From: Gp6-AA40 sp035263125
Lineage (GTDB): Bacteria > Acidobacteriota > Vicinamibacteria > Vicinamibacterales > UBA2999
DNA: 64,000 nt
Direction: 5' to 3'
NCBI GenBank assembly: GCA_035263125.1
Contig: DATFRP010000284.1
Span: 1-64,000 of the forward strand
Numbering within the stretch: position 1 is the first letter of the stretch; each line of letters starts with the position of its first letter. A program made the translations under genes and the position numbers. The notes below the pieces were generated by a model that was not told the DNA's origin, did no database searches, and saw only the letters and a list, made by a program, of their open reading frames with translations. Positions 24,676 to 34,222 of the stretch are shown in pieces.

Positions 24676-26441
24676 CTCGTTGCACCGGCTGCTGGTGCAA
24701 ACGTCTCCTGAAGGAATCGCTCGATGTCATCGACGGTGGCGAGCCTGCGTACATGCGCGGCGATCTTCGTCATGTCGGCGGCGCTGGTCTCCTGCACGAC
24801 GTGGCGCGCGATCGGCAGCGCGCCCGGCGTCATGCTGAACTCGGTGAGCCCGCATCCGATCAGCACACGGAGGAGGAGCGGATCGGACGCCATCTCACCA
24901 CAGAGCGAGACCGGGATGCCGTGATGCGTGGCCGCGCGACGCACGTGACGCAGCAGCTTCAGCACTGCTGGATGCAGTGGCTGATAGCGGTTGGAGACGC
25001 GATCGTCGGTGCGATCCACCGCCAGCAGATACTGAATGAGATCATTTGTGCCGATCGTGAAGAAGTCGACTTCGGGCGCGAGCAGCGAGGCGGTCAACGC
25101 TGAGGACGGCACTTCAATCATGATGCCGACCGGAAGCATCGGCGTCTCAATCCCCCGCGCCATCAGCTCCGCACGCGCCTCATCGAGCAGGGACTTCGCA
25201 CTGCGCACTTCGAGCAGCGACGAGACGAACGGGAACATGATGCGCACCGGCCCATGCGCCGCCGCTCGGAGCAGGGCTCGAAGCTGCGTCTTGAAGATCG
25301 CCGGCTGTGCGAGCCCGAAGCGAATGCCACGCAGCCCGGCATGTCCGCTGCGCTCGTCGTCGGGAAACCATCGCGCGTCGAGCGCCGCGTCGACCAGCGG
25401 CCGCGCCAGCTGGCGCTCGTCGATGTCGAATGTTCGTATCGTCACCGGCCGCGGCGACATGCGTTCGACGAGCTGCCGATACACGTGATACTGCTCGTCT
25501 TCGGCGGCCATGTCGGGCGGTCCGCCGACCAGCATGAACTCGGATCGATAGAGCCCGATGCCTTCGGCTCCCGCGTCGATCGCGGTCGCGACATCGTCGG
25601 AGCGCTCGATGTTGGCCTGCAGGACGATCCGCACGCCATCGCTCGTCTGCAACGGACCGTCTTCGCGGCTCGCGACCGACACGAACGCACGCGATCGCCG
25701 GGCCACGGCTTCAGCCTCCAGGCACGCCTCGGGGGTCGGATCGAGCGCGACATCTCCAGTCTCACCGTCCAGGATGACCGCGGCGCCGGTCGGCACCCGC
25801 CGGCTCACGTCGTGCAGACCGACGACGGCCGGAACGCCAAGCGATCGAGCGAGGATGGCGGTATGGTAGGTGCGGCTGCCGGCGTCGGTCGCAAAGCCTT
25901 GAATGCGCGTCCAGTCGAGCTGCGCCACGACCGACGGCGTGAGCTCGTCCGCGACGAGCACGCAGGGAGCATCGAGATCCTGAAGACGATCGCGCGGCTC
26001 GCCCCGCTCTTCGCGCAGGTTCATCCGAAGACGACCGGCGACGTCGTGCAGGTCGCCCTTCCGTTCGCGAAGATACGGGTCGTCGATGCCGTCGAATACC
26101 GTGCTGACTTCGTCGACCGCCCTCTGCACGGCCCACTCGGCATTCACCCGCTCGTCGCGGACGAACGACGCCGCGCGCGCCACGATCATCGCATCGTCGA
26201 GCATGAGCAGCTGGGCGTCGAAGATCGACGCCAGGTCGGATCCCTTGATCTCGGCAAACCGGCGGCGGATCTGCTCGAGTTGATCGCGCGACCGCTGGCG
26301 GGCCCGTTCGAGCGCCGTCAACTCGCGTCCGACCCGATCGAGGGCGATGGGAAAGCGGATGACCTGCATCCGCTGAATCGCGACCAGCGCGGGCCCCACT
26401 GCGATGCCCGGCGACACACCGATACCCTTCAAACGTTCCAC
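24672..26441 (-). CDS. ptsI: PTS enzyme I (phosphoenolpyruvate-protein phosphotransferase)
   Basis: Enzyme I takes phosphate from PEP and gives it to HPr. The 589-residue protein has the HPr-binding helical part, the phosphohistidine His193 in SRTYHTAILARSLGVP, and a PEP-binding barrel with RSEFML, a GTNDLIQY motif and the active cysteine LCGEMAS. No N-terminal GAF domain is present, so it is not the PtsP type. It overlaps ptsH by 13 bases. Confidence 0.93.
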   Translation of the reverse strand: MERLKGIGVSPGIAVGPALVAIQRMQVIRFPIALDRVGRELTALERARQRSRDQLEQIRRRFAEIKGSDLASIFDAQLLMLDDAMIVARAASFVRDERVNAEWAVQRAVDEVSTVFDGIDDPYLRERKGDLHDVAGRLRMNLREERGEPRDRLQDLDAPCVLVADELTPSVVAQLDWTRIQGFATDAGSRTYHTAILARSLGVPAVVGLHDVSRRVPTGAAVILDGETGDVALDPTPEACLEAEAVARRSRAFVSVASREDGPLQTSDGVRIVLQANIERSDDVATAIDAGAEGIGLYRSEFMLVGGPPDMAAEDEQYHVYRQLVERMSPRPVTIRTFDIDERQLARPLVDAALDARWFPDDERSGHAGLRGIRFGLAQPAIFKTQLRALLRAAAHGPVRIMFPFVSSLLEVRSAKSLLDEARAELMARGIETPMLPVGIMIEVPSSALTASLLAPEVDFFTIGTNDLIQYLLAVDRTDDRVSNRYQPLHPAVLKLLRHVRRAATHHGIPVSLCGEMASDPLLLRVLIGCGLTEFSMTPGALPIARHVVQETSAADMTKIAAHVRRLATVDDIERFLQETFAPAAGATR

Positions 26442-26707
26442 GATTCCTCGCCAAAGCCCGATTGAACGAGTTGTACCAGGGCGTCCACCGCCGCCTGCTC
26501 GTCCGGCCCGATTGCCGTAAGCGTGATCACGGTACCGCGCGCGGCCGCGAGCAGCAGGATCCCCATGATGCTCTTGCCGTCCATGACCTTGGCGCCGTGG
26601 CCGACGCGAATCTGCGACTCGAAGCGTGTCGCCAGATGCACGAATCGCGCCGCGGCGCGCGCGTGCAGGCCGAGTTGATTCACGACGGTCACCGAGCGTG
26701 TGGTCAC
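26429..26707 (-). CDS. ptsH: Phosphocarrier protein HPr
   Basis: The 92-residue protein has His15 (GLHARAA), phosphorylated by enzyme I, and Ser46 (GKSIMGIL), the target of HPr kinase, at exactly the classical positions. Presence of hprK in the same block fits dual control. It overlaps the EIIA gene by 4 bases and ptsI by 13. Confidence 0.94.
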   Translation of the reverse strand: MTTRSVTVVNQLGLHARAAARFVHLATRFESQIRVGHGAKVMDGKSIMGILLLAAARGTVITLTAIGPDEQAAVDALVQLVQSGFGEESWNV

Positions 26708-27126
26708 GGCTTCACGTCTTTGTCGCCTCGCAGCAGGTCCGAGGCCACCCAGATGGCGTGACGTCCATGCTCACGCATGTCGCGCGCCACGGCAAGCAGA
26801 TCTGACTGCTTCGGCACGTTCACGAGTTTGATCAGCATCGGCAGGTTGACGCCGGTGATCACCTCGACGCGTCCCTCCGCCAGAAACGTCATCGCCAGAT
26901 TCGATGGCGTGCCGCCGAACATGTCCGTCAGGATCAACACGCCCGCGCCTTCGTCGACGCGCTCAATCGCCTGCGCGATCTCACCACGCGCGTCCTCGGT
27001 ATCCTCGTGCCAGCCGATCGAAACGGCGGCAAAGCGCGGGAGATCACCGACGATCGTTTCCGCAGCATTCAGCAGCTCGGTCGCGAGCTGGCCGTGCGTG
27101 ACCACGACGACTCCGATCATACGCAA
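26704..27126 (-). CDS. PTS EIIA component, mannose family
   Basis: The 140-residue protein resembles the IIA domain of ManX: an N-terminal strand GVVVVTHGQLATELL with the phosphorylatable histidine at residue 11, and LILTDMFGGTPSNLAMTF. No IIB, IIC or IID gene is near, so it probably passes phosphate to a regulatory target rather than a sugar. It sits between rapZ and ptsH. Confidence 0.9.
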   Translation of the reverse strand: MRMIGVVVVTHGQLATELLNAAETIVGDLPRFAAVSIGWHEDTEDARGEIAQAIERVDEGAGVLILTDMFGGTPSNLAMTFLAEGRVEVITGVNLPMLIKLVNVPKQSDLLAVARDMREHGRHAIWVASDLLRGDKDVKP

Positions 27127-27157
27127 CCTTGCCGCTGGGTTCGTCCTGTCAAGCGGC

Positions 27158-28087
27158 TCACGAGTCCCTGTGCTTCACACGCAGGTGGACACCTTTGACA
27201 CCCGCGAGCGACTTCTTCAACGCTTCGGCAATCATCACCGATCGATGCTGACCACCGGTACACCCGATTGCCACCGTCAGGTAGGTTTTTCCTTCCCGCA
27301 CGTAGTGCGGCAATGAAAACTTGAGAAACGACGTGAGCCGGTCGATGAATTCTCTCGTTGAGGCGTGACGGCGCATGTACTTCACGACCGCCGGATCGCG
27401 CCCGGTCATGCCACGCAGACTGTCGACGAAATGCGGATTCGGAAGGCACCGCACGTCGAACACCAGATCAGCATCGAGCGGCGGCCCATGCTTGAATCCG
27501 AAGCTGACCAGATTGACGACCATCTCCGCGCGCGCGTCGTTGTCCTTCGAGACGCGGGCGAAGAGATCCCGGAGTTCGTGAACCGTGAGATTCGTCGTGT
27601 CGACGATCACATCCGCCAGCGATCGAATCGTCTGAAGCTTCTTGCGCTCTTCGACAATCCCTTCGACCACTGACCGGTCAGGTGCCAGTGGATGCGGCCG
27701 CCGCGTCTCGCTGAATCTGCGGACCAGTGCCGATCGGCTGGCCTCGAGGAAGATGAGGCGTGCGTCGATGCCGGGCGTCGCCTTCAGCTTTCGAAAGACG
27801 GGCGGAAAGTTCTTGAGGAACCCGCCTTCCCGGACGTCGACTACGATCGCGACGTGATCGAGCCCTGCGTCATCGCGCGTGGCCAGCTCGGCCAGCGTCG
27901 GGATGAGCTGCGTCGGCAGGTTGTCAACGCAGAAGTAGCCGAGATCTTCGAGCGCCCGGATCGCGTGAGTCTTTCCCGATCCCGACAACCCGGTGACGAT
28001 GACGAATCGGTGACCGCGACGTCCGCGTCGCGGTCGCGGCCGCGCGACATGTCGCGCCACATGGCGCGCGAGCTTCGACGCCGTCAT
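27158..28087 (-). CDS. rapZ: RNase adapter protein RapZ (YvcJ family nucleotide-binding protein)
   Basis: RapZ senses glucosamine-6-P in enterobacteria and steers small-RNA decay; other members bind nucleotides. The 309-residue product has Walker A VTGLSGSGKTHAIRALEDLG, LPTQLIPTLAEL, and the C-terminal region with DVRCLPNPHF and IGCTGGQHRSV. It overlaps hprK by 4 bases. The nearby nagB/murQ genes make an amino-sugar link tempting but unproven. Confidence 0.92.
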   Translation of the reverse strand: MTASKLARHVARHVARPRPRRGRRGHRFVIVTGLSGSGKTHAIRALEDLGYFCVDNLPTQLIPTLAELATRDDAGLDHVAIVVDVREGGFLKNFPPVFRKLKATPGIDARLIFLEASRSALVRRFSETRRPHPLAPDRSVVEGIVEERKKLQTIRSLADVIVDTTNLTVHELRDLFARVSKDNDARAEMVVNLVSFGFKHGPPLDADLVFDVRCLPNPHFVDSLRGMTGRDPAVVKYMRRHASTREFIDRLTSFLKFSLPHYVREGKTYLTVAIGCTGGQHRSVMIAEALKKSLAGVKGVHLRVKHRDS

Positions 28088-29100
28088 TCTTGATCCCCGC
28101 CGTCTTCGTCGACATCGTCGCTGACGCGCTCTCGCAGACGTCCTTCGAGGCGCTCGGCAAGATCCCGGGCCGCGTTGAGTCCTCGCGAGCGCAGGAGCTG
28201 ATTCCGCGCCGCAACTTCGACCAGGATCGCGAGATTCCGTCCGGGCGCGACCGGCATGCTGATGAGCGGAACCTTGATGCCGAACAGATCGAAGGTATTC
28301 TCGTCGAGACCGAGCCGATCGTATTCACGATCGGTGTCCCAGCGTTCCAGCCGCACCACCAGCTCGACGCGTTTGGCCGTCCGGGTCGCCGCCACGCCGA
28401 ACAGATCGCGGATGTTGATCACGCCGAGGCCGCGCACTTCCATGTGATGACGCGTCAGCTCTGGACAGGTCCCGATCAGCATCGTCTCTCCGCGCCGTCG
28501 CATCTCGACGGTGTCATCGGCGACGAGCCGATGGCCGCGGACGATCAAATCGAGCGCGCACTCGCTCTTGCCGATCCCGCTGTCGCCGACGATGAGCACA
28601 CCCAGGCCGAGGATATCCATCAACACACCGTGCATCACCTCGCGCACGGCGAGCGCGTCATCGAGGAGTGCAGCGATGCGGCTGATGGCGATTGGTGTGG
28701 CGATCGGTGTCCGCAGCACCGGCACCCGGTACGCGTCCGACGCTTCGAGCAGATCCGGCGGAGGGTCCCATCCGCCGGTGATGAGGACGCAGGGGATGTC
28801 ATGCCTGAACATCGCGCCCAGCATCGCGACCCGAGCGTCGTGCTCGAGGCTCTCGAGGTATCGCACCTCGCTCTCGCCGAAGACGAGGATACGGGCCGGT
28901 TGCAGGTATTCGTGGAATCCGACCAGCGCCAGGCCGGTCTTCTGAATGTGCGGGCTGGAGATCGGACGATCGACACCACCGCCACCGCTGAGCAGTTCGA
29001 GCGGCAGTCCGACCGTCTCCGACCGGCGTCGAAGGAGCGCCTCGACAGTCAGCGACCGCGTCGACATCGCAGACGCGCTCAACGCCGGCGGCTCCGACAC
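28084..29100 (-). CDS. hprK: HPr kinase/phosphorylase
   Basis: HprK phosphorylates Ser46 of HPr and also removes it. The 338-residue protein has an N-terminal regulatory domain, Walker A GDSGIGKSECALDLI, and the HprK signature EVRGLGVINIRDLFG. Its presence with HPr Ser46 suggests carbon or energy status control as described for proteobacteria and Firmicutes. Confidence 0.94.
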   Translation of the reverse strand: MSEPPALSASAMSTRSLTVEALLRRRSETVGLPLELLSGGGGVDRPISSPHIQKTGLALVGFHEYLQPARILVFGESEVRYLESLEHDARVAMLGAMFRHDIPCVLITGGWDPPPDLLEASDAYRVPVLRTPIATPIAISRIAALLDDALAVREVMHGVLMDILGLGVLIVGDSGIGKSECALDLIVRGHRLVADDTVEMRRRGETMLIGTCPELTRHHMEVRGLGVINIRDLFGVAATRTAKRVELVVRLERWDTDREYDRLGLDENTFDLFGIKVPLISMPVAPGRNLAILVEVAARNQLLRSRGLNAARDLAERLEGRLRERVSDDVDEDGGDQE

Positions 29101-29103
29101 AGC

Positions 29104-29664
29104 CTAGGCCTCGGGCTCGATGAGTCCGAGGTGCCCGTCCGCGCGCCGAAACAGCACGGTGACCGCATCGGTCGCCGAGTTGCGGAACACGATCACGGCG
29201 TCACTGCCATCGCCGATTTCGGCGGCCGCGTCTTCGATCGACATCGGCTTGACCGCATACCGCCTGGCTCTGATGATCCGGCGCCTGCGGTCGTCGGTCG
29301 ACCGCGCAACTGCGCCGTCGGCCGCCATGGCAGTGGCCTGGGCGGCGCGTGACGTGCTCTCGCGGCGCTTTTTCCGACCCGCCCATCGGCCCTTCAGCTT
29401 CTCGGCCTGATGCTCGATCTTGTCGGTCGCCGCCGTCAACGCGGCCTGCACATCCGAGCCGGCGCCTTCGCCATGCAGGATGTGCTCACGGCTGACGTGC
29501 ACGGTGACCTCCGCGCGCACGCGTCCACGCAGCCTGGCGAGAACGACGTGCGTCGACATGACGCTGTCGTGCAGCAGCCTGATCGTGTGGGCGATGCGCC
29601 GCTCTATGAGCCTGCGCGCGGCCGGAGTAATGGGGATCTGTCGTCCAGTGATTTCGAGACGCAT
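29104..29664 (-). CDS. hpf: Long-type ribosome hibernation promoting factor
   Basis: The 186-residue protein has the N-terminal S30AE/YfiA fold (ITGRQIPITPAARRLIERRI) and a C-terminal domain of about 55 residues (VKPMSIEDAAAEIGDGSDAVIVFRN) that dimerises ribosomes. This long form forms 100S ribosomes without RMF. A basic linker joins the parts. It lies 3 bases before hprK. Confidence 0.93.
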   Translation of the reverse strand: MRLEITGRQIPITPAARRLIERRIAHTIRLLHDSVMSTHVVLARLRGRVRAEVTVHVSREHILHGEGAGSDVQAALTAATDKIEHQAEKLKGRWAGRKKRRESTSRAAQATAMAADGAVARSTDDRRRRIIRARRYAVKPMSIEDAAAEIGDGSDAVIVFRNSATDAVTVLFRRADGHLGLIEPEA

Positions 29665-29709
29665 GACAATCCGTGGCGATCCGGTCCCGCCACCTGCGGC
29701 CGATGGCCG

Positions 29710-31134
29710 CTAGTACAGAACCTTACGCTGGTTGGACGTCGGAATCTTGAGCTCTTCTCTGTACTTGGCGATCGTCCGCCGGGCCAGCTCGAGGCCCTCG
29801 CGATGCAGCATGCTGACGATCTTGGAATCGCTCAATGGCTTCTTCGGGTCCTCTTGCTCGATGATCTTGCGAATCCGCTGCTTGATCGTGACCGACGACA
29901 CCGCGTCCCCGTACTGGCTGTTGATGCCGCTGTGGAAGAAGTACTTCATCTCGAACACGCCCTGCGGCGTGTGCATGTACTTGTTCGTGACGACGCGGCT
30001 CACCGTCGATTCGTGCATGCCGATGTCGTTGGCCACGTCGCGCAGCACCAGCGGCCGGAGATATTCGATGCCGTGGTCGAGAAAGTCACGCTGGAAATTG
30101 ATGATGCTCGTCGCCACCTTGTGAATCGTCTTCTGCCGCTGCTCGACCGACTTGATCAGCCAGAGCGCGGATCGGAACTTGTCCTTCACATACGCGCGGG
30201 TTTCGTCGGTGTTCTCGGCGGCGTTCTTGTCGAGCAGCCGGCGGTACACCGGACTGATTCGAAGCTGCGGCAGCCCTTCTTCGTTCAGCACCGCAACGTA
30301 CTGATCCTCGATCTTGACGATGTAGACGTCGGGGATCACGTACTGGGACTGCGACGGATTGTGACGACTGCCCGGTTTCGGATCGAGGTGGCGTATCAGC
30401 TCGATGTGCTGCTTCAGATCGTCGATCGAGAGACCGAGCTTTCGCGCCAGCTCGGGCACCTGATGGTTCTGGAGCAGGCGCATGTGCTCGGTGACAATCC
30501 GCTCAGCGGGGGTGCCACCCATCCCGAGGTGTCGAAGCTGCAACAGGAGGCACTCCTGCAGATCGCGAGCGGCGACGCCGATCGGATCGAACGACTGGAC
30601 CAGTGAGAGTGCCCGCTCGACATCGTTCGTGGACCAGGGGCCCATGCCGGCAATATCCTCGACCGTCGCCACGAGATAGCCGTCATCATCGAGATTGCCG
30701 ATGATCGCTTCGCCGATCTCGCGCAGCACCGGTTCGTCGGTCTGCATCGAGAGCTGCCAGAGCAGGTGGCTCGACAGCGACTGCCCGGTCGACAACGTGT
30801 TCTCGATCGGCGGCAGTTCTTTGACTTCCGTCGGCGTGCGCGGCCGATAGCCGTCATCGAGGTAGTCACCGAAGAAGTACTCGTAGTCCTGATCGTCCCA
30901 GGTGTCGCCCTTCTCCTTCTCGGTCTTGTCTTCCTGCTTCTCCTGAGCCGCCTCAACCGGCTGCAACTCCTCCGTCGGGACCTCTTCGAGCATCGGGTTC
31001 TCGACCATCTCCTGGTTCAAGAGCTCCGACAACTCGAGCGTCGACATCGGCAGCAGCTTGATCGCCTGCTGCAGCGACGGCGTCAGAATCAGCTTCTGAA
31101 CGAGTTTGGTGTGAAGTTTCTGCGAAATCGCCAT
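29710..31134 (-). CDS. rpoN: RNA polymerase sigma-54 factor
   Basis: The 474-residue protein has the Gln/Leu-rich region I (QKLILTPSLQQAIKLLPMS), an acidic region II, the core-binding domain, a helix-turn-helix and the C-terminal RpoN box ARRTIAKYREELKIP. It needs AAA+ activators, none of which is encoded nearby, although an NtrY-like kinase is at 45.7 kb. The order lptB-rpoN-hpf is conserved across many Gram-negatives. Confidence 0.95.
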   Translation of the reverse strand: MAISQKLHTKLVQKLILTPSLQQAIKLLPMSTLELSELLNQEMVENPMLEEVPTEELQPVEAAQEKQEDKTEKEKGDTWDDQDYEYFFGDYLDDGYRPRTPTEVKELPPIENTLSTGQSLSSHLLWQLSMQTDEPVLREIGEAIIGNLDDDGYLVATVEDIAGMGPWSTNDVERALSLVQSFDPIGVAARDLQECLLLQLRHLGMGGTPAERIVTEHMRLLQNHQVPELARKLGLSIDDLKQHIELIRHLDPKPGSRHNPSQSQYVIPDVYIVKIEDQYVAVLNEEGLPQLRISPVYRRLLDKNAAENTDETRAYVKDKFRSALWLIKSVEQRQKTIHKVATSIINFQRDFLDHGIEYLRPLVLRDVANDIGMHESTVSRVVTNKYMHTPQGVFEMKYFFHSGINSQYGDAVSSVTIKQRIRKIIEQEDPKKPLSDSKIVSMLHREGLELARRTIAKYREELKIPTSNQRKVLY

Positions 31135-31164
31135 GTCTTACGGTTCGTTCAACCCTGGACCATC

Positions 31165-31890
31165 TTAGTCCAATCGAAAGTCCGTCCCCAGATAAATCCG
31201 GCGCACATCCTCATCCGCCGCCAGAGAATCCGGGGTGCCGCTCCGGAAAATCACACCGTCGTGAACGATGTACGCCCGGTCGGTAATTCTGAGCGTCTCA
31301 CGCACGTTGTGATCCGTGATCAGCACGCCGATGCCGCGCTCCTTCAGGTGGAACACGATCTTCTGAATCTCCGTCACCGCGATCGGATCGATGCCCGCAA
31401 ACGGCTCGTCGAGCAGCATGAAGCGCGGCGACATCACCAGCGCGCGCGTGATCTCGGCTCGCCTGCGCTCACCGCCCGAGAGCGTGTACGCCGGCGCAGA
31501 CGCGAGCGGCGTCAGATGCAACTCGGCCAGAAGATCCGCCAGTCGCGCCTTACGGGTGGCCGCGTCGAGATCCAGCGTTTCCAGGATGCCGAGGATGTTT
31601 TGCTCGACCGTAAGGCCGCGAAAGATCGACGGCTCCTGCGGCAGATACCCGATGCCCTTGCGCGCCCGCAGATACATCGGCGCCTCGGTCACATCCTCGT
31701 CGTCGAGCACGACACGCCCCGAATCCGGGCCGGTCAGACCGACGGTCATGTAGAACGTCGTCGTCTTGCCGGCGCCGTTGGGGCCCAGCAGCCCGACGAT
31801 TTCTCCCGAGCCCACTTCGATGCTGACACCCCGCACCACCGTGCGCCCGCCGTACGACTTCGTGAGTTCCTGAGTTCGCAGCGTAGACAC
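31165..31890 (-). CDS. lptB: LPS export ABC transporter ATP-binding protein
   Basis: LptB is the ATPase that drives LptFG. The 241-residue product contains Walker A GPNGAGKTT, signature LSGGERRRAE, Walker B FMLLDEPFAGID and the H-loop ITDHNV. The GTG at 31890 gives the usual family length; a GTG at 31944 would add 18 residues and overlap the lptC/lptA gene end by 25 bases. Confidence 0.93.
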   Translation of the reverse strand: MSTLRTQELTKSYGGRTVVRGVSIEVGSGEIVGLLGPNGAGKTTTFYMTVGLTGPDSGRVVLDDEDVTEAPMYLRARKGIGYLPQEPSIFRGLTVEQNILGILETLDLDAATRKARLADLLAELHLTPLASAPAYTLSGGERRRAEITRALVMSPRFMLLDEPFAGIDPIAVTEIQKIVFHLKERGIGVLITDHNVRETLRITDRAYIVHDGVIFRSGTPDSLAADEDVRRIYLGTDFRLD

Positions 31891-31919
31891 GAGCGTGGCT
31901 GACGGGAGGCCGTCGCGCT

Positions 31920-34112
31920 TCAACGCGACGCTGAGGGCGGACACGATATGTTCCGCATCTGAGTGCGGGTCTCGTCGTTGCCGTCGACCTCGATACTATC
32001 GTTCGCTTTGGAGAAGGTCAACGTGCGACCTTTCATCTCGCGGCAGGATTGCGGTGTGGTCGCAGTTGCGGCCGTCATCGATTGTACGGTCGCGAGCACC
32101 GCGCCGGCACCGGAGATCGCGTAGCGCTCACTCTCCGCGTGATACGTCAGGCGCGACCCGAAAGCGGATTTGGTCTCCATGGTCAGTGTCACGCCTGTGA
32201 CGGCTTCCAGACGTTCCATCCGATTCTCCGACGATGCCAGCACGACGTCGATTCGCTCCGCGTGGAGGTCGCCTTGTGGGCCTTTGACCTGAGCGACGTG
32301 AACCGGTTCGGCGCTCCCGCGCCGCCCTCCGGGAGGGGCGGCTGGAGAGCCTGCTCCCCTGCCCCTTGTCGGTCCTGCGAGCCCGACACTGTAGGTCACA
32401 GTGCGGGCGGCGTCGACATAACGGATCTCATCGCCGCTTCCGCTGACGCGGCCGGTCTCCAGATCGAGCGTGGATCGCACGTTTCCGTTTGCGGTCAGGT
32501 CCCCGTGCTCTCGATCGACCGTGACGGTATCACCGCTGATCGACGTCGAACCCTGGAACAGGCGTGCGTTCCCTTTGTAGACGGCTCTTCCTGTGGCAGA
32601 CGTGTATTCGACTGCGTCGGCGTTGACGTTGGCGGCATTGTCCTGTTTCAGCAACCCCGGCATGTTGTTCGCCGACGAGGCGCGGCCGTCCGAGCCGCGT
32701 GAGGTTGCCGGCTTCGGGCGCAGCGTAGTCTTGACCTGAGTCCCCGAAATCTGCCTCGAATCGAGCGCGACATTGATGCGCTTGGCGTCGATCTCGATCT
32801 GGTCGATGGTCACGTGGGACACGCCGCCACCATCAGGAGCCGCGAGCGCGATCGCGTTCATCGCCGGCTGGTAGCGCGCTTCGGGAGCGCTCGCCTTCAA
32901 GTCGTCCTCTTCGAAGATCACGTTGCCGGTGAAGACCGCTTCCTTGACGGCATCCCCGTCCAGCGACGCTGCCAACATACGCGCACGAACAACTCGCGGC
33001 GACGCGCCCTTCCGCGCCGGCTCGCGGTATTCAACGGCATCAGTGAAACGTGCGTCTGTCAGGCCGCGACCTTCCTGGCCAGACGCATCCATCGTACGCG
33101 CCGTGATACGACCCCCCGGCGACTCGCCCGACGGGGGCAGGTCCAGACGCACGTTTTCACGTCCGGTTGCGTTGACGATCGAACCATCGGTCGCAAGAAG
33201 CACGTCCAGCGACTCTGCCGCCATCGATCGCGTGGACTCGCCGTTTGAGGTCGGCGTGACCTCCGCGTGTCCGTTGAGCACCACGCGCTCGAGAGTGCGG
33301 CCGTCTTCGCTGTAGTCCATGTCGATGTCGCGCGCGCTCATGCTGCGAATGGCGGAGCCTCCGCTTACGCGCGACTGTCCTCGCAACTCGAGATACGTGA
33401 CGACGTCATTGTTCGCGTTGAGCCGCGCCGACGAATGGTCGGTGTCGATGATCTGCATGCCTCGAACGACGTGGACGTGCATGTCGAGGGTCAACGCATG
33501 CTGCGTGCGATCGAGCACGGCGCTGCCCGACGCGAACTCTGTCGTCGGATGACCCGCATCGTCAACGACGGTGACAGCGGCGTGCTCGGCGATCGTCAGA
33601 ATGTCGTCGTTCTGATCGAACGTACCGTTCGTGCCGGATCCGCTCATGTGACCTTTCTTGAACAGCACCGCACCGGGCACGCGAACGATCGCGTCGTCTT
33701 CACTGTGTGTCGCCTGATCGGCAGTCATCTCGAATCCGTCGCTTGCGACCAGCTTCACGTGCCCTGTCAGCTCCTTCTGTTTCTGCTTCGGTCCGGACCG
33801 CGCGTCATCTGCCGTGACGACGAACGTGCGCCCATCCGACTTCTGCACGGTGATTCGTGGCTTCGTCCACGTCGACGACCCGTCCTCGTTGAACTGCACC
33901 TTTTCGAACGACATCTGAAAGTCACGGGCGGTCAGACGATTCTGCTGCACTTTACCGCCGACCGCCTCGGCGGTTACCTTCTCATCGAGACGCTTCACCG
34001 GCGCAGGTCGGGGCGGCGTGCGGCGTGTCCCGATCGACAGATACACGACGACCGCCACGGCGATCCCGAAGATCGCCACCATCGCGCGCAAGCGTCTCTG
34101 CCAGGCGGTCAT
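31920..34112 (-). CDS. LptC-LptA fusion with several OstA-like repeats
   Basis: This 730-residue protein starts with one membrane helix (residues 11-28) and an LptC-like periplasmic part, then several OstA/LptA-type beta-jellyroll units: repeated 'add a feature to the backbone' strands such as GHVKLVASDGFEMTADQATH, AVLFKKGHMSGSG and GRAVYKGNARLFQG. LptC anchors at the inner membrane and LptA bridges the periplasm; here both appear in one chain, long enough for a multi-domain bridge. It lies directly before lptB. The exact number of domains is not certain by eye. Confidence 0.85.
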   Translation of the reverse strand: MTAWQRRLRAMVAIFGIAVAVVVYLSIGTRRTPPRPAPVKRLDEKVTAEAVGGKVQQNRLTARDFQMSFEKVQFNEDGSSTWTKPRITVQKSDGRTFVVTADDARSGPKQKQKELTGHVKLVASDGFEMTADQATHSEDDAIVRVPGAVLFKKGHMSGSGTNGTFDQNDDILTIAEHAAVTVVDDAGHPTTEFASGSAVLDRTQHALTLDMHVHVVRGMQIIDTDHSSARLNANNDVVTYLELRGQSRVSGGSAIRSMSARDIDMDYSEDGRTLERVVLNGHAEVTPTSNGESTRSMAAESLDVLLATDGSIVNATGRENVRLDLPPSGESPGGRITARTMDASGQEGRGLTDARFTDAVEYREPARKGASPRVVRARMLAASLDGDAVKEAVFTGNVIFEEDDLKASAPEARYQPAMNAIALAAPDGGGVSHVTIDQIEIDAKRINVALDSRQISGTQVKTTLRPKPATSRGSDGRASSANNMPGLLKQDNAANVNADAVEYTSATGRAVYKGNARLFQGSTSISGDTVTVDREHGDLTANGNVRSTLDLETGRVSGSGDEIRYVDAARTVTYSVGLAGPTRGRGAGSPAAPPGGRRGSAEPVHVAQVKGPQGDLHAERIDVVLASSENRMERLEAVTGVTLTMETKSAFGSRLTYHAESERYAISGAGAVLATVQSMTAATATTPQSCREMKGRTLTFSKANDSIEVDGNDETRTQMRNISCPPSASR

Positions 34113-34125
34113 TGCGGTGTGTCGT

Positions 34126-34175
34126 GTCCGGCTTCAGCCGGACCTACTGACGTCTGGTCCGCCTTCAGGCGGACC
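34126..34175. repeat. Pair of REP-like palindromes between recJ and lptC/A genes
   Basis: Two similar palindromes occur side by side: GTCCGGCT-TC-AGCCGGAC (34126-34143) and GGTCCGCCT-TC-AGGCGGACC (34156-34175). They share the TC centre and GTCCG ends, differing by compensating changes. A reverse-oriented relative lies at 62908-62923. This looks like a dispersed short palindromic repeat. Confidence 0.7.
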
Positions 34176-34222
34176 AAGGTCAGCCTAACCTAAGGTCAGG
34201 ATAGCACCCGCTCGGTGATCAG

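Noticed and set aside
25254..26465. 403-residue plus-strand open frame
   Set aside because: It is antisense to ptsI, whose motifs are all intact.
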